Positions 23,872-31,121 of a stretch of 33,334 nt of DNA are shown piece after piece. The stretch is from positions 1-33,334 of the forward strand of contig JAVVTI010000008.1 of the NCBI GenBank assembly GCA_036653735.1, given 5' to 3'. This stretch comes from CAVCAD01 sp036653735. Its GTDB lineage: Bacteria > Bacillota_I > Bacilli_A > RF39 > UBA660. Made by a program: the position numbers and the translations under genes. The notes beneath the pieces are model-generated. The model was not told the origin of the DNA and made no database searches. It worked only from the letters and a program-made list of their open reading frames with translations. Within the stretch, counting starts at the first letter, position 1. Each line of letters opens with the position of its first letter.

Positions 23872-25224
23872 CTACTTCCCTAAGCAAAACTTACTAAATA
23901 TTTCATCTAGTATTTCTGCATTATAATTTTCTCCTGTTATTTCACTAAGTACATAGAGAAGATTTTTAAGACTTATTTCAATCAGATCTATTGGTGTTGA
24001 TTTTTTAATATCTTTATTTATATCTTTTACAATGTTAAGAGCTTGTTTCATAGATGCAATGTGTCTTGCATTAGATAGTAGTGTAAAATCTTTTTCTATG
24101 TTTTCTATGTTAAAATTGCTTATAATTAAGTTTTTTATTTCCTCTATATTTTCATTATTAAGAGCGGATACTTCTATTACTTTAAATTTTTTAAGTATTT
24201 CTTTATTGAATTTTAATGGTAAATCTTTTTTATTAAGTACAATTATTGTTTTCTTTTTATCAAGTGTACTAAGAATCTTTATATCTTCTTTTGTTGTCTG
24301 TCTACTTGAATCATATATATTAAGTAGTACATCCGCGTTTTCAATGGTTTCATAGCTTTTAGAAACTCCTATGAGTTCTACTTTGTCAGTTGTTTCTCTT
24401 ATTCCAGCTGTATCTATTAGATGAACTTCTATACCTTTTAATATTATAGTTCCTTCTACTTTATCTCTTGTAGTACCAGGAATATCTGTAACTATTGCTT
24501 TGTTTTCTTCTAATAATGCGTTTAATATACTACTTTTTCCTACATTTGGAGCTCCTACTAAACCGACTGTTATACCTTTTTTTATTATTTTTCCATCTTT
24601 AGCAGTTGATAGTAATGATTCAATATCTTCTTGAATTTTCTTACATTTTGTTTCTATAAGTTTGTTTGTAAGTATTTCTTCATCTTCATATTCAGGATAG
24701 TCTATATTTACTTCTATGCTTGCTAAAATCGTTATTATTTCTTTTCTAATGTTTTTTATTAGTTTTGAAAGTTTTCCTTCTAATCCACTCATACTTAGTT
24801 TTCTAGAATACTGTGTCTTTGAGTTTATTAAGTCAGAAATACTTTCGGCCTCTATTAGATCAATTCTTCCATTTAGGAAAGCTCTTTTTAAAAATTCTCC
24901 TGGTTGAGCAAGTCTTGCTCCGTTTAATAAACAAAGTTCTAGTATTTTATTTGTTGCTGCATATCCTCCATGACTATTTATTTCAACAACGTTTTCTTTT
25001 GTGTATGTTTTAGGTGATAAAAAAACCGATACTAAAACTTCGTCTATTTTTTCTTTATCATCTACTATATATCCATAATTAATGGTATTTCCATCTACTT
25101 TAGTTAAGTCTTTACCTAAAAATATTTTATTTACTACTTTTATAGAATCTTTTCCACTTAGTTTGATAACGTTTAGTGCACTTATTCCAACAGTAGTAGC
25201 TATAGCTACTATTACATCTTCCAT
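23872..25224 (-). CDS. mnmE: tRNA modification GTPase MnmE
   Basis: This is the MnmG partner, a 450-residue protein. The N-terminal folate-binding domain spans about 1-118 (EINSHGGYAATNKILELCL; RAFLNGRIDLIEAESISDLI). A helical domain carries an inserted GTPase domain with GAPNVGKSS (G1), DIPGTTRD (G2 region), DTAGIRE (G3) and LNKKDLP (G4). The C-terminal catalytic motif is FCLGK (usually C-[I/L]-G-K), complete here. It is transcribed with mnmG. Confidence 0.98.
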   Translation of the reverse strand: MEDVIVAIATTVGISALNVIKLSGKDSIKVVNKIFLGKDLTKVDGNTINYGYIVDDKEKIDEVLVSVFLSPKTYTKENVVEINSHGGYAATNKILELCLLNGARLAQPGEFLKRAFLNGRIDLIEAESISDLINSKTQYSRKLSMSGLEGKLSKLIKNIRKEIITILASIEVNIDYPEYEDEEILTNKLIETKCKKIQEDIESLLSTAKDGKIIKKGITVGLVGAPNVGKSSILNALLEENKAIVTDIPGTTRDKVEGTIILKGIEVHLIDTAGIRETTDKVELIGVSKSYETIENADVLLNIYDSSRQTTKEDIKILSTLDKKKTIIVLNKKDLPLKFNKEILKKFKVIEVSALNNENIEEIKNLIISNFNIENIEKDFTLLSNARHIASMKQALNIVKDINKDIKKSTPIDLIEISLKNLLYVLSEITGENYNAEILDEIFSKFCLGK

Positions 25225-25284
25225 TAGTACTTCCTTTCATTTGCAATACAGATTATATCATATTTATGGGTAAAAAAAAAGAAG

Positions 25285-25899
25285 TTACTCTTTTTCTTTA
25301 TATGTAATAACTATTTTTCTATTTGGTTCTTCGCCTTCACTTTTAGCATCTATATATTCAAAATCTGTTAATGCATCATGTACTAGTTTTCTTAAATATG
25401 AATTCATAGGATCTAAAGATACAGAAATTTTTGATAGAGTTACTTCTTTTGCTATTCTTTTTACATCTCTTATTAAATAAGAATATTGCTTATCTTTATA
25501 GTTTTCTGAATCTACAAAAATGTTTACAAACATACCAAGTCTATTGTATATAGCTTGCTTTAAGAATGTTTGTATAGAAGAAAGTACTGTTCCTCTTCTA
25601 CCTATTAGAATAGAACTATTATCTGAATAAATTTCAAAAGAAACATTTTGTTGTTTTATTCTTGTCTCTATTTTAGCATTTACCCCTAATCCTTTTAGTA
25701 AATCAGTTAGTATTTCTTTTCCTAAAGAACAGATGTCTTCTTTTTTTACTATTTCAAGTATATATTTTTTGTTTTTTAATAAACCAACTTTTTCTTCTTT
25801 GATGCTATAGAAAATATCATTTTCTTCTAAATTTACTTCGGCTAGTGCCTTTTCTAAGATTCCTTCATTTTTTTTGAACTCAAATTTTAATTTTTCCAT
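25285..25899 (-). CDS. jag: Jag/KhpB RNA-binding protein (Jag-N, KH, R3H)
   Basis: Jag, called KhpB or EloR in streptococci, is an RNA-binding protein linked to cell elongation; in Bacillus it is encoded next to spoIIIJ/yidC. The 204-residue protein has a Jag-N domain (1 to about 55, KEEKVGLLKNKKYILEIV), a KH domain (about 70-145, ILIGRRGTVLSSIQTFLKQA) and a C-terminal R3H domain with RKLVHDAL and the ending NRKIVITYKEK. It directly follows yidC in the order rnpA-yidC-jag. Confidence 0.94.
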   Translation of the reverse strand: MEKLKFEFKKNEGILEKALAEVNLEENDIFYSIKEEKVGLLKNKKYILEIVKKEDICSLGKEILTDLLKGLGVNAKIETRIKQQNVSFEIYSDNSSILIGRRGTVLSSIQTFLKQAIYNRLGMFVNIFVDSENYKDKQYSYLIRDVKRIAKEVTLSKISVSLDPMNSYLRKLVHDALTDFEYIDAKSEGEEPNRKIVITYKEKE

Positions 25900-25913
25900 A
25901 GTCTTTTTTTCTC

Positions 25914-26879
25914 CTAATTCTTTATTGATTTTAATTTTTTTAATTGTTTTTCTTTAGGTTTTTTGTTGCTAGATTTTTTAATAACTAAATTTTGTATTAC
26001 AGTAAATAAGTTTGACACTATCCAATATAAGGCTAAAGCTGTTGGTAAAGTAAATGATACAAATGATATAAATATTATCATAAATTTGTTCATCATTTTC
26101 ATTTGCTTAGCTTGTGCATCGTCTATTGCTGCTGTGTTCATATTTTGGAATGAGAAATATGTAGCTGCTATAATTAGAACAATAATAATTATATACCAGT
26201 AGTTTCCTTCTTTAAACATTCCTTCATATGGTGTTGTACCTAAGTGAAACTTCCATAATGTTTCTTCAAAAAATACTGGAACTCTTTGTATAGATTCATA
26301 GAATGCAAAGAATATTGGTATCTGTAAGAATGAAAACAAACAACCTGATACTGGACTAACATTATTTTTCTTATATATTTGCATCATTTCTTGACTTTTT
26401 AACATTTGACTTTCTTTATCATCTCTATTTTTATATTTTTTTTCTAGAGCTTTCATTTCTGGTTGAATTTTTTGCATATTATCATTCATTGATGTAGATT
26501 TTTTTGTTAGTGGATACATAAGAAGTCTCATTAGAAAACCTATTATCATTATAGAAATACCATAGTTTTTAACTATAAGTCCTAATTTAAGAATTAACCA
26601 AGATAACGGCTTAACAAATATATTTGTCCATAATCCTTCATATCCTCCTGTAGTAACTTTAAGTTTTTCACAACTAGGTAGTTTATCATAATTAATTTTT
26701 TGCTCTTTATCATATTTTTTGTATATATCTTGTATTTCTTTTGTTTCAGGCTTACATAAAATATTAGCTGTATATGACTTCTTTGTTTCTTTGTTTACAA
26801 AGTTTTTAGCACATCCTGTTGTTAAAAATAATACAAGTACTAATAGTATGATTATTTTTTTATTGTTTTTGTTTTTCAT
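25914..26879 (-). CDS. yidC: Membrane protein insertase YidC (lipoprotein type)
   Basis: YidC inserts and folds membrane proteins alone or with SecYEG. I chose ATG 26879 (MKNKNNKKIIIL) because GGAGG stands just before it; the ATG also overlaps the rnpA TGA (ATGA), giving translational coupling. The 321-residue protein has a lipoprotein signal with lipobox LTTGC (Cys23) and five membrane segments, including ISIMIIGFLMRLLMYPLT with the conserved Arg of the hydrophilic groove, VSGCLFSFLQIPIFFAFYES and LPTALALYWIVSNLFTVIQN, and a basic C-terminal tail rich in Lys. In Bacillus this position is held by spoIIIJ, which is also needed for sporulation. Confidence 0.96.
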   Translation of the reverse strand: MKNKNNKKIIILLVLVLFLTTGCAKNFVNKETKKSYTANILCKPETKEIQDIYKKYDKEQKINYDKLPSCEKLKVTTGGYEGLWTNIFVKPLSWLILKLGLIVKNYGISIMIIGFLMRLLMYPLTKKSTSMNDNMQKIQPEMKALEKKYKNRDDKESQMLKSQEMMQIYKKNNVSPVSGCLFSFLQIPIFFAFYESIQRVPVFFEETLWKFHLGTTPYEGMFKEGNYWYIIIIVLIIAATYFSFQNMNTAAIDDAQAKQMKMMNKFMIIFISFVSFTLPTALALYWIVSNLFTVIQNLVIKKSSNKKPKEKQLKKLKSIKN

Positions 26880-27193
26880 TTTTCCTCCAATAATAATAAT
26901 ATTTCTTTTTCTATTTCTAGATATTTTAATTCTAAAATTTCTTTCTTTACTATTATAACACAATTTAATGAATTATTAATTTTATTTTTTGTTATTATAT
27001 CTTTTACTATTCTTCTACATTTGTTTCTTACTACTGCGTTTCCTATTTTTTTACTTACGCTTATACAATATCTAGAATAACCTAAAGTATTTTCTATATA
27101 TCTCATATAAAATGTATTAGTACTTCTTTTTTTAGAATTTTTCATTATAGATGAAATTTCTTCATTTTTACTTATAATATATTTTTTATTCAT
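26876..27193 (-). CDS. rnpA: Ribonuclease P protein component
   Basis: RnpA is the protein subunit that helps RNase P RNA bind pre-tRNA. The 105-residue protein has the family motif CISVSKKIGNAVVRNKCRRIVKDI, the RNR-type RNA-binding helix (here RNKCRR), after a normal N-terminal part. Length is slightly below the usual 110-120. It lies between rpmH and yidC. Its stop overlaps the yidC start by 4 bases. Confidence 0.96.
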   Translation of the reverse strand: MNKKYIISKNEEISSIMKNSKKRSTNTFYMRYIENTLGYSRYCISVSKKIGNAVVRNKCRRIVKDIITKNKINNSLNCVIIVKKEILELKYLEIEKEILLLLEEK

Positions 27194-27226
27194 AATATTT
27201 TTCCCTCTCTTTTATTATACAAAAAA

Positions 27227-27248
27227 AATCACTTAATTAAAAGTGATT
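27227..27248 (-). terminator. Terminator-like hairpin after rpmH
   Basis: An 8-bp stem (AATCACTT/AAGTGATT) with a 6-nt loop is followed on the minus strand by a run of T residues (27228-27221). It would uncouple abundant rpmH mRNA from rnpA downstream, probably by partial termination, since no separate rnpA promoter is obvious. Confidence 0.75.
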
Positions 27249-27369
27249 ATTTTGCTAAGACTTTTCTTCCCTTTGCTCTTCTAGATTTTAACACGTTCGA
27301 ATCTTTCCTAGAAAAAAATCCATGAACTTTACTTTTTGATCTATTATTAGGTTGAAATGTTCTTTTCAT
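27247..27369 (-). CDS. rpmH: 50S ribosomal protein L34
   Basis: The 40-residue protein opens with MKRTFQPNNRSKSKVHGF and ends RRAKGRKVLAK, as L34 does. Compared with the usual 44-residue bacterial L34, four residues are missing in the central linker (here FSRKDSNVLKS). The GGAGGAA site is strong. It is the first gene leftward from oriC, followed by a terminator-like hairpin and rnpA. Confidence 0.96.
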   Translation of the reverse strand: MKRTFQPNNRSKSKVHGFFSRKDSNVLKSRRAKGRKVLAK

Positions 27370-27409
27370 TTTTATTCCTCCAAATCTCTTCTTTTTCTTG
27401 ACTTAAACC

Positions 27410-27438
27410 ATTATAGACTATACAATAAAAATTGTCAA
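27410..27438 (-). promoter_or_regulatory. rpmH promoter, full consensus
   Basis: On the minus strand, TTGACA (27438-27433) and TATAAT (27415-27410) are both perfect and separated by 17 bp. It probably drives rpmH and, by readthrough, the rnpA-yidC-jag-mnmE-mnmG-rsmG-noc series. Confidence 0.9.
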
Positions 27439-27459
27439 TTTTATTTTTTGTGCACAGTA

Positions 27460-27633
27460 TATGTTAATAACTTTGTTAATAAAATGTTAATAAGTGTATA
27501 ATGTGTAAATAAAAAATGTTAATAAGTGCATAAGTCTTCTTTTCTTAGTAAATAAAGGCTTTTAAATGTGCATATGTTGTGGAAAAATATGTTTATAACT
27601 ATTTTATTAAAATAAGACTTTTAATTATTAACA
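27460..27633 (+). other. oriC part 1: DnaA-box cluster and dnaA promoter region
   Basis: The gene-free stretch between rpmH and dnaA (27370-27683) holds repeated 9-mers. DnaA-box variants AGTGTATAA (27493-27501) and AGTGCATAA (27525-27533) differ from TGTGNATAA at one base. TGTGGAAAA (27578-27586) is also one base off. TGTTAATAA occurs at 27462, 27474, 27485 and 27517, and inverted at 27625. Two of these combine into a 21-bp direct repeat (27481-27501 and 27513-27533) with one mismatch, 32 bp apart. A possible dnaA promoter, TGTTAA (27474) and TATAAT (27497-27502) with 17-bp spacing, overlaps the boxes, fitting autorepression. No gene is seen in this stretch. Confidence 0.75.
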
Positions 27634-27683
27634 TTTTATTCTACAATGTATGTAGTGGACAAATATTTTTTGAGGTGTGGGTT

Positions 27684-29069
27684 ATGGATATGATTTCTAT
27701 ATGGAAAAACTTTTTATCTTCTGTTTCTAATAAAGTTTCTGCTATATCATTTAATACTTGGTTTAAAGAAGCTACTTTATTAGAAATTAAAAACGGTATT
27801 GCTAAGATTATCGTTCCTTTGGATGCTCATAGATCTCACCTTTTAACTAATTATCATGATCTTATAGAAGAGACATTATCTGCAGTTACTAATGATGCTG
27901 TTGATTTTGAATTACTCACTAAAAAAGAAGTTGAAACTAAAGAAGTTATAATTAATGATGAGGAAAAGAATATTAATGAATTTTTAAATGATGATAGTAC
28001 TTTACCTCAATATAAGTATTTTAGTAACTTTAATCCTAATTATAAATTTGAAACGTTTGTTGTAGGAGAATCTAATAAGCTTGCATACTCAAGTGCTCTA
28101 GCTGTTGCTGAGAATCCTGGTACTTTATATAATCCTTTATTTTTATATGGTAATAGTGGGCTTGGAAAGACACATTTAATGCATTCTATAGGGAATTATA
28201 TTATAGAACACTCTAATAAGAAGGTTTTATATTTAACAACTGAGCAATTTTATAATGACTTTATGGCTTTTTGTAAAAAAAATAGTGAGAAGAAGCTTAG
28301 TCTTAGTTATATGGAAATGTTTAAGAACAAGTATAGAGATGTTGATGTTCTTATGATTGATGATATACAATTTCTTAGCGGGGCTATGAAAACTCAACAA
28401 GAATTTACTAATACTTTTAATTCTTTATATGAGGATAAGAAACAAATTATTGTTTCGTCCGATACTTGTGTTAAGGATTTAAAATTATTAGAAGATCGGC
28501 TTAAAACGAGGTTTAGTTGGGGCTTAACTGTTAATATCAGCCCTCCAGACTTTGAATTAAAGGTTAATATAATTAAAAATAAGATTAAAACAGGGGATTT
28601 ATGTATTAAGTTAAATGATGAAATTATTGATTTTATTGCTAATAATTTTGGTAATGATGTTAGAAATATAGAAGGAGCTATAACTAGACTTTGTGCTTAT
28701 GCTGCAATTATGGCTATTCCTGTATTATCTATAGAAGATGCTATGAATGCTCTTTCAGAATTAACAAATAACTTCTTATATACTACTAATTCTATTACTA
28801 AAATACAAAATGCCGTTGCTAGTTATTATAAACTTACTATTGAAGATTTGAAAAGTAAAAAAAGAAGTAAAAATATAGCCAATGCTAGACAAATTGCAAT
28901 GTATATGTGTAGAACTCTTACAGAAGAAACACATTTAAAAATTGGGCTAGAATTTGGAGGTAGAGATCATTCAACAGTTATTCATTCATTTGATAAAGTT
29001 ACTAAAGATTTAAATGAAAATAGTGCACTTGGTAATATTATAAATGAAATTAAACAATCTATATGTTAA
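27684..29069 (+). CDS. dnaA: Chromosomal replication initiator protein DnaA
   Basis: DnaA binds DnaA boxes and melts oriC. I chose ATG 27684 (MDMISIWKNF) because GAGGTG precedes it at 6 nt and because it gives the normal N-terminus and 461 residues; an upstream in-frame ATG at 27579 would put the DnaA-box region into the gene. Domain I spans 1 to about 85, followed by a short acidic linker. The AAA+ domain has Walker A GNSGLGKTHL (about 156-165), Walker B VLMIDDIQFL, a sensor II-like region DVRNIEGAITRL and, in domain IV, the box-binding signature GGRDHSTVIHS. Confidence 0.98.
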   Translation: MDMISIWKNFLSSVSNKVSAISFNTWFKEATLLEIKNGIAKIIVPLDAHRSHLLTNYHDLIEETLSAVTNDAVDFELLTKKEVETKEVIINDEEKNINEFLNDDSTLPQYKYFSNFNPNYKFETFVVGESNKLAYSSALAVAENPGTLYNPLFLYGNSGLGKTHLMHSIGNYIIEHSNKKVLYLTTEQFYNDFMAFCKKNSEKKLSLSYMEMFKNKYRDVDVLMIDDIQFLSGAMKTQQEFTNTFNSLYEDKKQIIVSSDTCVKDLKLLEDRLKTRFSWGLTVNISPPDFELKVNIIKNKIKTGDLCIKLNDEIIDFIANNFGNDVRNIEGAITRLCAYAAIMAIPVLSIEDAMNALSELTNNFLYTTNSITKIQNAVASYYKLTIEDLKSKKRSKNIANARQIAMYMCRTLTEETHLKIGLEFGGRDHSTVIHSFDKVTKDLNENSALGNIINEIKQSIC

Positions 29070-29073
29070 TGAA

Positions 29074-29180
29074 TGTTAATAACTTTATAGTTATACACAT
29101 TCTAATCCATTATAAATAGTGAACTAAGTTATAGTTATCCACTTGTGCACCTCTATAATAATACTAATACTTATAAATAA
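29074..29180 (+). other. oriC part 2: DnaA boxes and unwinding element (dnaA-dnaN gap)
   Basis: The gap holds TGTTAATAA (29074-29082), a perfect DnaA box TTATACACA (29091-29099) and a one-mismatch box TTATCCACT (29135-29143). The last two share the preceding TTATAG and have the same orientation, 44 bp apart. After the second box come a short GC-containing stretch, TTGTGCACC, and then a TA step every 3 bp (29153-29175: ATA ATA ATA CTA ATA CTT). This matches the order box, GC stretch, DnaA-trio known for the B. subtilis unwinding region. The first base of many trios here is A/T rather than the preferred C. Confidence 0.7.
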
Positions 29181-29198
29181 AAGAAAGAAGGAATTAAA

Positions 29199-30320
29199 AT
29201 GAAATTAAAAATTAATAGAAAGATATTATTAGAATCACTAAATTGTGTTAGTAAGGCTATTTCTAATAGAAATATAATACCTATATTAAATGGTATATAT
29301 TTTGAACTTAATAGTAAAGGATTAACTCTTGTAGCTACTGATAACGATATAACAATTAAAGGATTTATTGGTAAAGAAGATATTTTAGAAATTGTAGAGG
29401 TTGGTAAAACTGTTCTTTATGGGAGGTTCTTAGTTGATATATTAAGAAAACTTAATAATGAGATTATAAGTTTTGAAAATATTGATGGTAACAAAGTAGT
29501 AGTAAGTACTAATAATTCTAAGTATAATTTGAATTGTTATGATGTAAATGATTTTCCTGATGTTAATATAGAAATAGGGGAGAATCCTATAAAAATTAAT
29601 ACTACTGATTTTAAAAAAGTTATTTATAATACATTATTTGCTACTTCTACTCAGGAAAGTAGACCTATATTAACAGGTGTTAATATGAAAATTCAAGGTA
29701 AATATTTAGAATGTACTGCTACAGATTCATATAGACTTTCTAAAATGTTTATAACTTTAGATAAAGAAAGAGAAGAAAATGTTAATGTTATAATACCTGG
29801 TAAGAATTTAACTGAACTCTTAAAAATTTTAGAAGATGATACTGAGGAATTAGATGTTAATATATATACTAATAAGATAATATTTAAATATAAGAGTTTC
29901 TTATTTCAATCTAGTTTATTAAATGGAACATATCCTAATACTAATAATTTAATACCAACTGATTTTTTAATAACACTAGAGTTAGATTTTAATGAGTTTT
30001 ATTCAGTTATAGATAGAGCTTCATTATTATCATTATCTAAAGAAAAGAACAATATACAGTTAGAGATAAAAAATAAAAACTTAATTATTACATCTGTTTG
30101 TGAAGAAATTGGTAAAATTGAAGAAAAGATTTTTATAGAAAATATTAATAATTATAGTATTCAAATATCTTTTAATGCTAGATATATGTTAGATGCTTTA
30201 AAACAGTTTAATACAAAAAATATTTGTATTAATATGAATGGGGAGATTAAACCAATAATTATTAACAGTGAAGAAAAAGAAAGTTTGACTGAGTTAATTT
30301 TACCAATTAAAACATTTTAA
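29199..30320 (+). CDS. dnaN: DNA polymerase III beta subunit (sliding clamp)
   Basis: The clamp encircles DNA and tethers polymerase. The 373-residue protein has the three-domain repeat: LLESLNCVSKAISNRNIIPILNG at the start, FATSTQESRPILTGVN in domain 2 with TATDSYRLS, and the final LPIKTF, which lies in the ligand pocket region (usually LPVRT). Length is normal. The ribosome binding site is AGAAGGA. It ends at a terminator, so recF is not simply downstream in the same transcript. Confidence 0.98.
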   Translation: MKLKINRKILLESLNCVSKAISNRNIIPILNGIYFELNSKGLTLVATDNDITIKGFIGKEDILEIVEVGKTVLYGRFLVDILRKLNNEIISFENIDGNKVVVSTNNSKYNLNCYDVNDFPDVNIEIGENPIKINTTDFKKVIYNTLFATSTQESRPILTGVNMKIQGKYLECTATDSYRLSKMFITLDKEREENVNVIIPGKNLTELLKILEDDTEELDVNIYTNKIIFKYKSFLFQSSLLNGTYPNTNNLIPTDFLITLELDFNEFYSVIDRASLLSLSKEKNNIQLEIKNKNLIITSVCEEIGKIEEKIFIENINNYSIQISFNARYMLDALKQFNTKNICINMNGEIKPIIINSEEKESLTELILPIKTF

Positions 30321-30362
30321 GAAGAAATTTATTGTAATAATCTATATTTTATGTGTAAAAAT

Positions 30363-30384
30363 GCCTAATTATAGGCTTTTTTTT
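30363..30384 (+). terminator. Terminator after dnaN
   Basis: A GCCTA/TAGGC stem with an ATTA loop is followed by eight T residues. Flanking A and T runs extend the stem past a one-base bulge. Confidence 0.85.
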
Positions 30385-30398
30385 GATATAAAATACAT

Positions 30399-30443
30399 AT
30401 TCGACATTTTACAACATATTACGACAAGCTCATGTGTTATGAT
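30399..30443 (+). promoter_or_regulatory. Promoter and repeat region of the comK-like gene
   Basis: An extended -10 element TGTTATGAT (TATGAT at 30438-30443) lies upstream of the gene; no good -35 is seen. CGACA occurs at 30402-30406 and 30422-30426, 20 bp apart, as direct repeats covering the place of a -35, so an activator site is possible. Confidence 0.5.
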
Positions 30444-30469
30444 ACCTTTCAACCGGAAAGGAGGATATT

Positions 30470-30955
30470 ATGAATTATGAAATTAATAGTAATACGCTTT
30501 TAATAATACCAACTGATAATGGAAAGAGTAAAGCTATTGAAAAGAAAAACGAGTATGTTGTAGAAGAGTCAACCTTTAATGTAATAGAACATAGTTGTGA
30601 ATATTTTGGAAGTTCTTATGAAGGAAGACATATTGGAACAAAAAAGTTAATTAAAGCTAAGTATAAAACTCCTATTGTTATTGAAGAAAGTCAAAATCTA
30701 ATTTTTTTTCCAACAATGTCTCCTGAAAGTGCTGATTGTATGTGGGTTTCACTTAAAAATATTAGAAATTACAGAAATAGTGAGAACAAAGCTTATTCTA
30801 TTATAGATTTTAATAATGGAGATTCAATAGAAGTTAATATATCTTTTGGATCATTACAGAATCAAATATTAAGAGCTACAAGATTAAATAATGTTATATT
30901 AGAAAGAAAAACAGCGGTTACTGGAAAATCTGATGATAATAATTTATTTAGTTAG
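30470..30955 (+). CDS. ComK-family competence regulator, short form
   Basis: ComK activates DNA-uptake genes in B. subtilis by binding AT-rich K-boxes. This 161-residue protein carries the family core: EHSCEYFGSSYEGRHIGTKKL (starting at residue 40; B. subtilis has RSCRFFGSSYAGRKAGT), KTPIVIEESQNLIFFPTMSP (about 66-85), CMWVS (90-94), FNNGDSIEVNISFGSLQNQ and the following TRL. It lacks about 30 C-terminal residues, including the region homologous to FMLYPK, which MecA binds for ClpCP degradation in B. subtilis. The AAAGGAGGA site is strong. It has its own promoter and terminator between dnaN and recF, where many Bacilli have the S4-domain gene yaaA. Direct targets are unknown. Confidence 0.85.
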   Translation: MNYEINSNTLLIIPTDNGKSKAIEKKNEYVVEESTFNVIEHSCEYFGSSYEGRHIGTKKLIKAKYKTPIVIEESQNLIFFPTMSPESADCMWVSLKNIRNYRNSENKAYSIIDFNNGDSIEVNISFGSLQNQILRATRLNNVILERKTAVTGKSDDNNLFS

Positions 30956-30969
30956 AAGTTTTAAAAAAG

Positions 30970-30997
30970 AGCATAACTTTGTGGTTATGCTTTTTTT
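30970..30997 (+). terminator. Terminator after the comK-like gene
   Basis: An 8-bp stem (AGCATAAC/GTTATGCT) with a 6-nt loop ends in seven T residues. Confidence 0.9.
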
Positions 30998-31046
30998 AAT
31001 AAATAATTTAATATATGCAAAAATAATGGAATAAATTAAGTTTTTG

Positions 31047-31055
31047 TGTTATAAT
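31047..31055 (+). promoter_or_regulatory. recF-gyrB promoter (extended -10)
   Basis: TGTTATAAT is a perfect extended -10 (TGnTATAAT) between the comK-like gene's terminator and recF. The -35 side is unclear, which is common with extended -10 promoters. Confidence 0.65.
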
Positions 31056-31121
31056 TAAGTTCGGGTAGGGGTATACTAGAATACTTGTAATTTATAAAAT
31101 ATGGCATTATTGAGGGTAATT

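Noticed and set aside
26880..26963. 28-residue N-terminal extension of yidC
   Set aside because: It would lie inside rnpA, and the ATG at 26879 has GGAGG and gives a proper lipoprotein signal peptide.
27579..27683. N-terminal extension of dnaA from an upstream in-frame ATG
   Set aside because: The extension is hydrophobic and unlike any DnaA N-terminus; ATG 27684 has a clear GAGGTG site.
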